Shown here: in pieces, positions 1 through 7,603 of the stretch
Layout of the letters: every line of letters starts with the position of its first letter
Numbering within the stretch: the stretch's first letter is position 1
Origin: an uncultured Tenacibaculum sp.
GTDB lineage: Bacteria; Bacteroidota; Bacteroidia; Flavobacteriales; Flavobacteriaceae
DNA: 64,000 nt
Direction: 5' to 3'
Assembly (NCBI GenBank): GCA_947493285.1
Contig: CANLQH010000001.1
Location: forward strand, 992,001 to 1,056,000
The notes under the pieces: generated by a model
Databases searched by the model: none
Told to the model about the DNA's origin: nothing
What the model saw: the letters and a program-made list of their open reading frames with translations, nothing else
Translations under genes and position numbers: made by a program

Positions 1-1
1 T

Positions 2-493
2 GAATCTGCTTTAGAATTAGTTACTAAAGGATCTAAATTATCGCACAGAATGTTATCTTTCTCATATCCTATAATTGTAGCATGTACTGGTCATGCTATT
101 GCAAAAGGCGCATTTTTATTACTTTCTGCTGATTATAGATTAGGTACAGAAGGTGAATTTAAAATTGGATTAAACGAAGTTATGATTGGAATGACGATGC
201 ACAATGCTGGAATTGAAATTGCAAAAAGTCGCTTATCTCCTGTATATTTTGAACGTAGTGTAAATAACTCAGAAATATACAATCCTAAAGATGCTGTAAC
301 TGCTGGATTTTTAGATAAAATTGTTCCAGAAAGTCATTTATTACCAACTGCAATTAAAATAGCTGAAATGTTTTCGAAGCTGAATAAGAAAGCGCACGCC
401 GAAACCAAATTAAAAGTTAGAAAAACATATTTAGATGCTTTATCAAAAGCTATTGAATCAGATATTAAAGAAGGATTAAATCCTCCATCATAA
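2..493 (+). CDS. Enoyl-CoA hydratase/isomerase family protein (5' end outside window)
   Basis: The open frame begins before the window edge and is read here from base 2 to a TAA at 491-493, so only the C-terminal part is visible. The segment GHAIAKGAFLLLSADYRLG is the crotonase-fold oxyanion-hole and CoA-binding region, followed by the conserved E(V)MIGMTM segment and a C-terminal helical tail. Crotonase enzymes hydrate or isomerise enoyl-CoA esters in fatty acid or amino acid breakdown. The exact substrate cannot be told because the N-terminal half is missing. The internal ATG at 50 is not the true start, because in-frame coding sequence precedes it. A strong hairpin terminator follows directly. 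Confidence 0.85.
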   Translation, partial: ESALELVTKGSKLSHRMLSFSYPIIVACTGHAIAKGAFLLLSADYRLGTEGEFKIGLNEVMIGMTMHNAGIEIAKSRLSPVYFERSVNNSEIYNPKDAVTAGFLDKIVPESHLLPTAIKIAEMFSKLNKKAHAETKLKVRKTYLDALSKAIESDIKEGLNPPS

Positions 494-497
494 AAAT

Positions 498-526
498 AAA
501 AATCCTGCAAATGCAGGATTTTTATT
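498..526. terminator. Bidirectional rho-independent terminator
   Basis: A perfect 11-bp stem (AAAAATCCTGC at 498-508, GCAGGATTTTT at 513-523) surrounds a 4-nt AAAT loop and is flanked by T- and A-rich tracts. It lies between the convergent hydratase gene and the DUF1684 lipoprotein gene, whose stop codon lies inside it, so it can serve both strands. Confidence 0.85.
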
Positions 527-1127
527 TTTTATAAGCCATTACCCCTGCTTTTATTTCAGTATCTAAATAATTATCTCTTGGAGTAATTGGGCAAGAATAA
601 CGGTCGCTATAAGCACAATAAGGATTATACGCCTTATTAAAATCAATCGTAATTGTTCCGTCTTCATTTTCATCCGTAGTTAATACATCTATAAATCTTC
701 CGCCACTATAAGATGTTTTTCCGTTGGTATTATCTAAAAAAGGTAAAAATAAATTATCTATATATTCAGGTTTCGGGTTTTCATCTTGATAAATAGCTAA
801 TTCAAAATCTTCCCCATCAATAACAAAAGACACCGTTCCGTATTTTTTATAAACTGCAATTCTATCTGTAGTCGTTGGAAAATTAAATGTTGGTGCATCT
901 GGTGTTTTAACCAACTTAGCTTTTACTTTAAACTTATTATTTAAAGGAAAGAAATCCAATCCTTTAAATTTCTTTAACCCTTTTTTAGTTAATGGCGACT
1001 TAGAAGCATCTTTGAATTTTGCATTCATTTCAATCTGAAAATCAGACTCACCTATTATTGATTTCTTTTTTTGTCCTTTACAAGATTGCAATATTAATAT
1101 TAGTGCTAATAAAATCAACTTTCTCAT
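522..1127 (-). CDS. DUF1684 family lipoprotein
   Basis: The protein starts MRKLILLALILILQSC, a signal peptide with the lipobox LQSC and the lipidated cysteine at residue 16. This favours the start at 1127 over an in-frame ATG at 1157 that would place charged residues before the signal. The C-terminal part resembles DUF1684: a FVIDGEDFEL strand region, then TIDFNKAYNPYCAYSDRYSCP and PRDNYLDTEIKAGV, with the conserved asparagine, cysteine and proline-rich turn. The family has no established biochemical role. It stands alone on the minus strand, convergent with the hydratase gene. It is likely anchored in a membrane facing the periplasm. Confidence 0.75.
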   Translation of the reverse strand: MRKLILLALILILQSCKGQKKKSIIGESDFQIEMNAKFKDASKSPLTKKGLKKFKGLDFFPLNNKFKVKAKLVKTPDAPTFNFPTTTDRIAVYKKYGTVSFVIDGEDFELAIYQDENPKPEYIDNLFLPFLDNTNGKTSYSGGRFIDVLTTDENEDGTITIDFNKAYNPYCAYSDRYSCPITPRDNYLDTEIKAGVMAYKK

Positions 1128-1157
1128 ATAATTTCTATATTTTTTTATAGGATTCAA

Positions 1158-1507
1158 AAATACTGTATTCTCAGTAATATCCTATTAATAGATGTAAATT
1201 CAACAACAAAATCAATTCTAAATGTTAATATTCTACTAATAAATTTGATATCATAATAAAAAATCTATATATTTAAACTATAGATTAAGTCTATAATTGG
1301 CTGAAAAAGTAAAAATTAGCTTTCAAAAGTACCATATAATTAAAATTTATAAATAAATAAAACAATTTGATTGATTTATTATAGGTTAAATGAAAGATTA
1401 ATATATATTTGTCGCCCCAATTAATTTATAGGGTGTAGATCTTTTTAATCAGAATCAATTACCAGACTCAATTAAAAAAGACAATTAATTAAAAATAGTG
1501 ATATTTT
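1158..1507. other. Intergenic region upstream of the 76-aa gene
   Basis: This 350-bp A/T-rich stretch separates two divergent genes and has no credible ORF. The only signal seen is TATATTTG at 1404-1411, matching the Bacteroidota -7 consensus TAnnTTTG, but without a convincing -33 TTG at the usual spacing. The leader to the ATG at 1508 would be about 90 nt. Confidence 0.4.
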
Positions 1508-1738
1508 ATGAGTGCAGAATTAATTAGTAAAGCAGACGAATTTGAAAACAGAAAATTCAAATTTGTTACTACTAGTGATAGAATATTAGCCTCTAGAGAA
1601 GTGAAAGCTTTAATATTAGAGATAAACGAAGTATATAAAGAAACGAAAGATGGCGCTTTAATGGACGCTATGAAACGTTTAACAGTTGTTAAACAAAGAA
1701 TTGAAAAGCGTTTAAAAGGAAAACCTTTAACTGCTTAA
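1508..1738 (+). CDS. Small conserved-looking protein of unknown function (76 aa)
   Basis: I do not recognise this gene. The product is short, charged and predicted to be mostly helical, with no signal peptide or membrane segment. The C-terminal half (KRLTVVKQRIEKRLKGKP) is basic and could be amphipathic. Codon use looks like that of real neighbouring genes, the start is a clear ATG, and a strong terminator follows about 90 bp downstream, so it appears to be a single-gene transcription unit. It is probably a cytoplasmic protein. No function is proposed. Confidence 0.6.
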   Translation: MSAELISKADEFENRKFKFVTTSDRILASREVKALILEINEVYKETKDGALMDAMKRLTVVKQRIEKRLKGKPLTA

Positions 1739-1826
1739 GTATACTAAACGCAATTATATTTCGTTTAAAAACCAACAAGAGTAATTTTTTCATCAACTAT
1801 TATTCTTGATAATATTTATTCTTGAT

Positions 1827-1864
1827 AAAAGTTCTAGGAAAAAAAAACCTAGAACTTTTTCTTT
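1827..1864 (+). terminator. Rho-independent terminator after the 76-aa gene
   Basis: A perfect 12-bp stem (AAAAGTTCTAGG at 1827-1838, CCTAGAACTTTT at 1848-1859) with a 9-A loop is followed by a T-rich tail. Two copies of TATTCTTGATAA (1801-1812 and 1817-1828) precede it. Confidence 0.85.
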
Positions 1865-2113
1865 TTTAAAAACAATATTAAAGAACCTGTTTTCACAAAA
1901 AATATCATTTTAGAACATTAACAAACCTAAATCAGCACTCTTTAATTAACTATTTTTTAAAAAAAGTAAATTTATTCAATCGAATAAAACATTGTAATGT
2001 TTTATATTTCAAACACTTAAAAAAGCACTCAAAAATCACCCCTGAAAAAAAATGAAAAAAGTTTTTGGCAGTTTTAAAAAACATTATATATTTGCCACGC
2101 TTTAAAAGCAAAG
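1865..2113. other. Intergenic region with the tRNA promoter
   Basis: No ORF or repeat of note is seen here. The right end contains the tRNA-Thr promoter described separately; the rest is A/T-rich spacer. Confidence 0.4.
2065..2094 (+). promoter_or_regulatory. Promoter of tRNA-Thr (TTG-N19-TATATTTG)
   Basis: TTG at 2065-2067 is followed after 19 bases by TATATTTG at 2087-2094. This is a full match to the Bacteroidota primary sigma factor consensus (TTG and TAnnTTTG). Transcription would begin roughly 5-7 bases after the -7 element, about 15 bases before the tRNA, which fits a tRNA precursor. Confidence 0.75.
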
Positions 2114-2187
2114 GCCGATGTAGCTCAGCTGGCTAGAGCAGCTGATTTGTAATCAGCAGGTCGGAGGTTCGAGTCCTCTCATCGGCT
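2114..2187 (+). tRNA. tRNA-Thr (anticodon TGT)
   Basis: The 74-nt sequence folds as a cloverleaf. The acceptor stem is GCCGATG (2114-2120) with CATCGGC (2180-2186) and discriminator T at 2187. The D-arm contains TAGCTCAGCTGG, the anticodon stem is GCTGA/TCAGC with loop TTTGTAA, and the T-arm contains GGTTCGAGTCC. The anticodon at 2148-2150 is TGT, reading ACA and related Thr codons. The CCA end is not encoded. No integrase or repeated tRNA 3' end is seen nearby, so it does not look like an occupied attachment site. Confidence 0.96.
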
Positions 2188-2193
2188 CAAAAT

Positions 2194-2226
2194 AAAAAGC
2201 GCTAACTTAAGTTAGCGCTTTTTTTG
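2194..2226 (+). terminator. Rho-independent terminator after tRNA-Thr
   Basis: A perfect 15-bp inverted repeat (AAAAAGCGCTAACTT at 2194-2208 and its complement at 2209-2223) is followed by additional Ts, only a few bases after the tRNA. Confidence 0.9.
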
Positions 2227-2240
2227 TGCACTTATTTTCC

Positions 2241-2248
2241 TAAATTTG
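2241..2248 (+). promoter_or_regulatory. Candidate -7 element for the udk operon
   Basis: TAAATTTG matches TAnnTTTG and lies 28 bases before the udk start. No TTG was found at the usual distance upstream, where the tRNA terminator sits, so only half of the promoter is supported. Confidence 0.5.
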
Positions 2249-2276
2249 TCAAACAATATTTCTTACTCACAACTTA

Positions 2277-2891
2277 ATGAAAAATATATTTGTTATCGGT
2301 ATTGCCGGAGGAACTGGAAGCGGAAAAACAACCGTGGTTAACCAAATAATTAACGAGCTTCCTCAAGACGAAGTGTGTGTTATTTCACAAGACTCATATT
2401 ATAGTGAAACCAACGACTTAAGTTACGACGAACGTACTAAGATAAACTTCGACCATCCGAGAGCTATCGATTTCGATTTATTGGCTAAGCATTTAACCGA
2501 ATTAAAAAACGGTAATATCATTGAACAACCCGTATATTCTTTCGTTGCACATAACAGAACTAAAGACACGATAAAAACACACCCTCGTAAAGTTATTATT
2601 ATTGAAGGTATTTTAATTTTCAATAGTAAAGAACTAAGAAACCTTTGCGACATTAAAGTTTTTGTGCATGCTGATGCAGATGAACGATTAATAAGACGTG
2701 TACGTAGAGATATTAAAGAACGTGGTAGAGATATTGATGAAGTTTTAAGCCGCTACCAAAGCACTCTAAAACCAATGCATCAACAATTTATTGAACCAAC
2801 TAAAAACTACGCAGATATTATTATTCCTAACGATCGATACAACACAGTAGCTATCGATATTGTTAGAACAGTAATTAACGATCGTTTATAA
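2277..2891 (+). CDS. udk: Uridine kinase
   Basis: This 204-aa protein has the P-loop GGTGSGKT at residues 11-18, the QDSYY substrate-binding segment, the DHPRAIDFDLL motif and the EGIL element, all typical of uridine/cytidine kinase. It phosphorylates uridine and cytidine to the monophosphates in cytoplasmic pyrimidine salvage. Length is normal for the family. It is the first gene of a + strand unit and is separated by one base from the following DivIC-like gene. A tRNA terminator lies immediately upstream, so it probably has its own promoter (TAAATTTG at 2241-2248). Confidence 0.95.
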   Translation: MKNIFVIGIAGGTGSGKTTVVNQIINELPQDEVCVISQDSYYSETNDLSYDERTKINFDHPRAIDFDLLAKHLTELKNGNIIEQPVYSFVAHNRTKDTIKTHPRKVIIIEGILIFNSKELRNLCDIKVFVHADADERLIRRVRRDIKERGRDIDEVLSRYQSTLKPMHQQFIEPTKNYADIIIPNDRYNTVAIDIVRTVINDRL

Positions 2892-2892
2892 A

Positions 2893-3210
2893 ATGAATTT
2901 AAAATCAATAAAAAACAAGCCTTCATTTAAAATAGCAACAAACATTTATGTTATTATCTTAACTGTATTTGTTGTTTGGATGCTTTTTTTTGATGAAAAT
3001 TCTTATCTTACTCATAGAGAGTTTAACAAAGAAATAAACGAACTAGAAACTTGGATCGATTATCATAAGAAGAAAATAAAGACTGATAAAGAAACCATAC
3101 AAAAGCTTCAAGATTCTCTTCAATTAGAACGTTATGCGCGTGAAAAATACTTGATGAAAAAAGAGAACGAAGACATTTATATTATCGAATTTGATACCAT
3201 TAAAAAGTAA
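2893..3210 (+). CDS. Septum formation initiator family protein (DivIC/FtsB-like)
   Basis: The 105-aa product has a short basic N-terminus, a single membrane segment at about residues 16-34 and a following coiled-coil region rich in E, K and L (about 43-82). This is the architecture of FtsB/DivIC proteins, small bitopic division proteins that pair with FtsL and FtsQ at the septum. The short C-terminal YAREKYLMKKENEDIYIIEF segment matches the conserved end of the family. It lies between udk and mutA; its TAA stop overlaps the mutA ATG by one base, suggesting co-transcription and translational coupling. Confidence 0.85.
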   Translation: MNLKSIKNKPSFKIATNIYVIILTVFVVWMLFFDENSYLTHREFNKEINELETWIDYHKKKIKTDKETIQKLQDSLQLERYAREKYLMKKENEDIYIIEFDTIKK

Positions 3211-4559
3211 TGAGCAATTTTTTATTTGATGAATTCAACGAAGTAAGTGCTGCGGCATGGAAACAAAAAATCCAAGTAGATCTTAAAGGCGCTGATTATA
3301 ACGACACTTTACTTTGGAAAACTGACGAAGGCATTACCGTTAAACCTTTTTACACTAAAGAAGATAAAACGAATACAAAAATAAATACTCCTAAAAAAGG
3401 ATTCAATATCTGTCAATCTATTTTTGTAGAAGAGGAAGAAAAAGCAAACTCATTTGCTATAGATTCTTTAAACAGAGGTGCCAAATCGATAGAATTTAAA
3501 GCTAAAAATAAATTTAACTATCAAATTCTTTTAAAAAATATAGACACTAAAAACACTATATTATATTTTAATTTCAAGTTTTTAGACGTTAGTTTTATTA
3601 TTGAACTATCAAAATTTATCAATTCAAAAAATTGTTATTTTAATATTGATATCATCGGTAATTTAGCTAGAACAGGGAATTGGTATTCAAGCTTAAAAGA
3701 AGATTATAGCGCTTTAGAAAAAATAGTGGATAACATTGACAATTCAATTTGTATCAACACCTCTATTTATCAAAATGCTGGAGCAAGTATTACACAACAG
3801 CTAGCATATAGTCTTGCTCACGCTAACGAATACTTAAACCATTTCGGCAACAAGGCAGCAAATAAAATACATTTCAATTTTTCTGTAGGTAGTAATTACT
3901 TTTTTGAAATAGCCAAATTAAGAGCTTTTAGAATTTTATGGGACGCCATTTTAAATGAATATGGTATCGAAAAGCAAACTGTGCACGTTTTCTCCCAACC
4001 AAGTTCAAGAAACAAAACATTATATGATTATAATGTAAATATGCTTCGAACAACATCGGAATGCATGAGTGCTATTTTAGGAGGTTCAGATACAGTAAGC
4101 AATCTTTCTTATGACGACATTTTCCATCACTCAAATGAATTTGGAGAGCGAATTTCAAGAAATCAGCTACTAATACTACAACAAGAAAGTGAATTAGCAG
4201 AAGCACAAAATTTTGCAGATGGCGCCTACTACATAGAAGCAATCACACAACAATTAGCGCAAAATGCCTTAACTATTTTTAAACAAATAGAAAAAGGAGG
4301 CGGATTTTTAAATCAACTGAAAGAAGGCGTTATTCAGCGAAAAATTAAAGAATCTGCCGATAAAGAACAAACAAAGTTCGATGCAGGTGAAATAGTCTTA
4401 TTAGGAACAAATAAGATTCAAAACGATAATGACTCCATGAAGAATGACTTAGAGCTATTTCCTTTCTTCAAACCAAGAAACGAACAAACATTTGTACTAC
4501 CTATCATTCAAAAACGTCTTGCTGAAAAGCTAGAACAACAACGACTAGAAAATGAGTAG
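3210..4559 (+). CDS. mutA: Methylmalonyl-CoA mutase small (beta) subunit
   Basis: The 449-aa protein matches the TIM-barrel part of the mutase family. It has an N-terminal [19 protein letters not shown] segment, the [19 protein letters not shown] helix and the [14 protein letters not shown] region. It is the non-catalytic partner of the large subunit in the adenosylcobalamin-dependent interconversion of methylmalonyl-CoA and succinyl-CoA. It is shorter than the roughly 620-640 aa known from propionibacteria because it stops after the barrel and lacks the degenerate B12-like C-terminal domain. It overlaps mutB by 8 bases. Confidence 0.93.
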   Translation: MSNFLFDEFNEVSAAAWKQKIQVDLKGADYNDTLLWKTDEGITVKPFYTKEDKTNTKINTPKKGFNICQSIFVEEEEKANSFAIDSLNRGAKSIEFKAKNKFNYQILLKNIDTKNTILYFNFKFLDVSFIIELSKFINSKNCYFNIDIIGNLARTGNWYSSLKEDYSALEKIVDNIDNSICINTSIYQNAGASITQQLAYSLAHANEYLNHFGNKAANKIHFNFSVGSNYFFEIAKLRAFRILWDAILNEYGIEKQTVHVFSQPSSRNKTLYDYNVNMLRTTSECMSAILGGSDTVSNLSYDDIFHHSNEFGERISRNQLLILQQESELAEAQNFADGAYYIEAITQQLAQNALTIFKQIEKGGGFLNQLKEGVIQRKIKESADKEQTKFDAGEIVLLGTNKIQNDNDSMKNDLELFPFFKPRNEQTFVLPIIQKRLAEKLEQQRLENE

Positions 4560-6612
4560 AAAAGACATATCTAATATCAAGTTAACTACTGCAAGTCAAG
4601 AGTCAGCAGAGAAAAAACATGAAGATTTTGTTGCAGGAATTGCCCCAAACCTACGTGGACCTTACTCTACAATGTATGTTCGTAGACCTTGGACTATTCG
4701 TCAATACGCAGGATTTTCAACAGCAGAAGAAAGTAACGCTTTTTACAGAAGAAATTTAGCTGCAGGACAAAAAGGACTGTCAGTTGCTTTTGATCTAGCA
4801 ACACACCGCGGTTACGATTCAGACCACGAACGCGTACAAGGAGATGTTGGTAAAGCCGGAGTTGCCATAGACTCAGTAGAAGACATGAAGGTATTATTCG
4901 ATCAAATACCACTAGATAAAATGTCGGTTTCTATGACAATGAACGGAGCTGTTTTACCAATTCTAGCATTCTACATTGTTGCTGCTGAAGAACAAGGAGT
5001 GGATCCAGAGTTATTAGCCGGAACAATTCAGAATGATATTTTAAAAGAGTTTATGGTGCGTAATACATACATTTACCCACCTACTCCATCTATGAAAATT
5101 ATTGCCGATATTTTTAGATACACCTCTGAAAATATGCCAAAATTTAATTCAATTTCCATCTCAGGGTACCATATGCAAGAAGCAGGTGCTACTCCAGAAA
5201 TTGAATTAGCATATACATTAGCCGACGGTTTAGAATACATAAAAAAAGGATTAGAAGCAGGAATGGATATTGACACTTTCGCTCCTCGTCTTTCTTTTTT
5301 CTGGGCAATTGGAATGAATCATTTTATGGAAATCGCAAAAATGCGTGCCGGTAGAATGCTTTGGGCTAAATTAGTTAAGCAATTCAATCCTAAGAACCCA
5401 AAATCATTAGCTTTACGTACCCATTGCCAAACTAGCGGATGGTCTTTAACAGAACAAGACCCTTTCAACAACGTAGCACGTACAACTATTGAAGCCATGG
5501 CTGCTGCTTTTGGTGGCACACAAAGCTTACACACCAATGCTTTAGATGAAGCGATTGCATTACCAACAGATTTCTCAGCTCGTATTGCTCGTAACACTCA
5601 GATATACCTACAGCAAGAAACTCATATTACCAAAACAGTAGACCCTTGGGCTGGTAGTTACCATGTAGAACAATTAACTGAAGACATTGCCAATAGAGCT
5701 TGGGATCTAATTAAAGAAGTTGAAGAATTAGGTGGAATGACCAAAGCAATTGAAAAGGGAATTCCAAAAATGCGTATCGAGGAAGCTGCTGCTAAAAAGC
5801 AAGCTAAAATTGATAGCGGACAGGATGTTATTGTTGGTGTAAATAAATATCAATTAGAACAAGAAGATCCGTTACACATTTTAGAAGTTGATAATGAAGC
5901 TGTACGTCAATCACAAATAGATAGATTAAACGACTTAAAATCAAAAAGAAATCAAGATGCTGTCTTGAAATCTTTAGAAGATTTAACTAGTTCTGCAAAA
6001 TCAGGTGACGGAAATTTATTAGATTTAGCAGTAAAAGCTGCAAGAAACAGAGCTACTTTAGGCGAAATTTCTGACGCTTTAGAAACTATTTTCGGAAGAC
6101 ACAAAGCAGTACATAAAACCATATCTGGCGTGTATAGTAAAGAAATAAAAGACGATAAATTATTTAAAAAAGCTACTGAATTAGCAGATCAATTTGCTGA
6201 ATTAGAAGGTCGTCGACCTCGTATTATGATTGCCAAACTCGGACAAGACGGTCATGATCGTGGCGCCAAGGTAGTTGCTACTGGTTATGCCGATTTAGGT
6301 TTTGATGTAGATATAGGACCTTTATTTCAAACACCTATTGAAGCAACAAAACAAGCTATTGAAAATGATGTTCATATTTTAGGAATCTCATCATTAGCTG
6401 CTGGACATAAAACCCTAGTTCCTCAAGTAATTGCTGAGTTAAAAAAATACGGACGTGAAGATATTATGGTTATTGTTGGAGGTGTAATTCCTGCTCAAGA
6501 TTATCAATTTTTATTTGATGCTGGAGCCGTAGGAGTTTTTGGACCAGGAACTAAGATTGCCCAAGCAGCCATTGATATGCTAACTATTTTAATTGATAGC
6601 ACTGAAGAATAG
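4552..6612 (+). CDS. mutB: Methylmalonyl-CoA mutase large (alpha) subunit
   Basis: The 686-aa enzyme has the substrate-binding [13 protein letters not shown] segment near residue 44, a full catalytic TIM barrel, and a C-terminal cobalamin-binding domain. That domain carries [11 protein letters not shown] near residue 565, the histidine providing the lower cobalt ligand, followed by GISSLAAGH and the glycine-rich VGGVIP segment. It converts (R)-methylmalonyl-CoA and succinyl-CoA, linking propionate and odd-chain or branched substrates to the TCA cycle. It is translationally coupled to mutA by an 8-base overlap and followed 5 bases later by the phosphatidylserine decarboxylase gene. Confidence 0.97.
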   Translation: MSRKDISNIKLTTASQESAEKKHEDFVAGIAPNLRGPYSTMYVRRPWTIRQYAGFSTAEESNAFYRRNLAAGQKGLSVAFDLATHRGYDSDHERVQGDVGKAGVAIDSVEDMKVLFDQIPLDKMSVSMTMNGAVLPILAFYIVAAEEQGVDPELLAGTIQNDILKEFMVRNTYIYPPTPSMKIIADIFRYTSENMPKFNSISISGYHMQEAGATPEIELAYTLADGLEYIKKGLEAGMDIDTFAPRLSFFWAIGMNHFMEIAKMRAGRMLWAKLVKQFNPKNPKSLALRTHCQTSGWSLTEQDPFNNVARTTIEAMAAAFGGTQSLHTNALDEAIALPTDFSARIARNTQIYLQQETHITKTVDPWAGSYHVEQLTEDIANRAWDLIKEVEELGGMTKAIEKGIPKMRIEEAAAKKQAKIDSGQDVIVGVNKYQLEQEDPLHILEVDNEAVRQSQIDRLNDLKSKRNQDAVLKSLEDLTSSAKSGDGNLLDLAVKAARNRATLGEISDALETIFGRHKAVHKTISGVYSKEIKDDKLFKKATELADQFAELEGRRPRIMIAKLGQDGHDRGAKVVATGYADLGFDVDIGPLFQTPIEATKQAIENDVHILGISSLAAGHKTLVPQVIAELKKYGREDIMVIVGGVIPAQDYQFLFDAGAVGVFGPGTKIAQAAIDMLTILIDSTEE

Positions 6613-6617
6613 GAACT

Positions 6618-7496
6618 ATGCAAATACAATTTATAGATAGAAAATCTGGTAAAAAAATTACTGAAACTCCCCCTGGAGAAGGTTTCTTAAAGTTCCTATA
6701 CCATAATCCATTTGGAAAAATGGCTATTTTACCAATTGCGAAACGTAAATTTTTATCAGCTTGGTATGGTAAAAAAATGGACAACCCAAGTTCTATTAAC
6801 AAAATCGAAGGGTTTGTAAAAGAATTAGGCATCAATATGGATGAGGCAGAAAAGCCAATTAAAGACTACTCTTCCTTTAATGATTTTTTCTATAGAAAAC
6901 TCAAACCAAGTGCCCGTCCAATTGAAGACGGATTTGTATCTCCTGGAGACGGTAAAATGTTGGCTTTTGAAAATGTAGCTGATATACACAACTTTTTTGT
7001 AAAAGGAAGAAAGTTTACCCTTAAAGAATTTTTAGGAGATTCAAAATTAGCTAAAAAGCATAAAAATTCATCTTTAATCATCTTACGATTAGCTCCGAAT
7101 GATTATCACAGATATCATTTCCCTTATAACGGAACGCCATCAGAAATGGCTAAAATAAAAGGAGATTATTTTTCTGTATCTCCCTATGCATTAGCTTCAA
7201 ACTTCACTAAAGTTTTTTGCGAAAATAAAAGAGAATATTGCACACTAACCACAAAAGATAAAGGAGACATTGTAATTGCTCCTGTAGGAGCAACTATGGT
7301 TGGCAGCATCATTGAAACTTTCACACCTAATTTAGAGGTGAAAAAAGGAGATGAAATGGGATATTTTGCTTTTGGAGGATCAACGATTGTACTACTGATC
7401 GATAAAAACAAAATCTCAATCGACCAAGATATTTTAGACAACACAAAGAATCGAATTGAAACTTTTGTGAAAATGGGAGAGAAAATAGGCGAATAA
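6618..7496 (+). CDS. psd: Phosphatidylserine decarboxylase (proenzyme)
   Basis: This 292-aa protein carries the LAPNDYHRYHFP motif with the Asp/His pair of the PSD self-cleaving triad, the APVGATMVGSI segment and the self-cleavage motif GGST near residue 253. Cleavage before the serine would give a long beta chain and a short C-terminal alpha chain with a pyruvoyl group. It makes phosphatidylethanolamine from phosphatidylserine at the inner membrane. Its length and long N-terminal part resemble the 290-300 aa clostridial-type enzymes more than short Bacteroidota forms. It is the last gene of the udk-mut unit. Confidence 0.9.
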   Translation: MQIQFIDRKSGKKITETPPGEGFLKFLYHNPFGKMAILPIAKRKFLSAWYGKKMDNPSSINKIEGFVKELGINMDEAEKPIKDYSSFNDFFYRKLKPSARPIEDGFVSPGDGKMLAFENVADIHNFFVKGRKFTLKEFLGDSKLAKKHKNSSLIILRLAPNDYHRYHFPYNGTPSEMAKIKGDYFSVSPYALASNFTKVFCENKREYCTLTTKDKGDIVIAPVGATMVGSIIETFTPNLEVKKGDEMGYFAFGGSTIVLLIDKNKISIDQDILDNTKNRIETFVKMGEKIGE

Positions 7497-7567
7497 CTTA
7501 TTATTTTTTAACATTTCAATCCATTTAAAAATGATTGAAATCATAATTCTATTCCCGCATTAATCCG

Positions 7568-7575
7568 TAAATTTG
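7568..7575 (+). promoter_or_regulatory. Candidate -7 element for ccsBA
   Basis: TAAATTTG matches TAnnTTTG and ends 28 bases before the ccsBA ATG. No TTG at the usual spacing was found, so this is half a promoter. Confidence 0.5.
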
Positions 7576-7603
7576 CGAAGTTTTACACTTAGCAGATTTA
7601 CTG

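Noticed and set aside
1128..1157. Longer N-terminus for the DUF1684 lipoprotein (ATG at 1157)
   Set aside because: The extra residues would precede a complete lipoprotein signal peptide beginning at 1127.
1801..1828. Two copies of TATTCTTGATAA
   Set aside because: It is a short A/T-rich pair just before a terminator with no further copies nearby; it is not a CRISPR or iteron array.
2114..2187. tRNA-Thr as an integration site of a genomic island
   Set aside because: No integrase gene, no repeat of the tRNA 3' end and no island-like genes follow; the next genes are core metabolism.
7513..7541. Hairpin (ATTTCAAT/ATTGAAAT with inner CATTT/AAATG) after psd
   Set aside because: It has no T-run and is interrupted by a bulge; it is too weak to call a terminator, although it lies in a suitable place.
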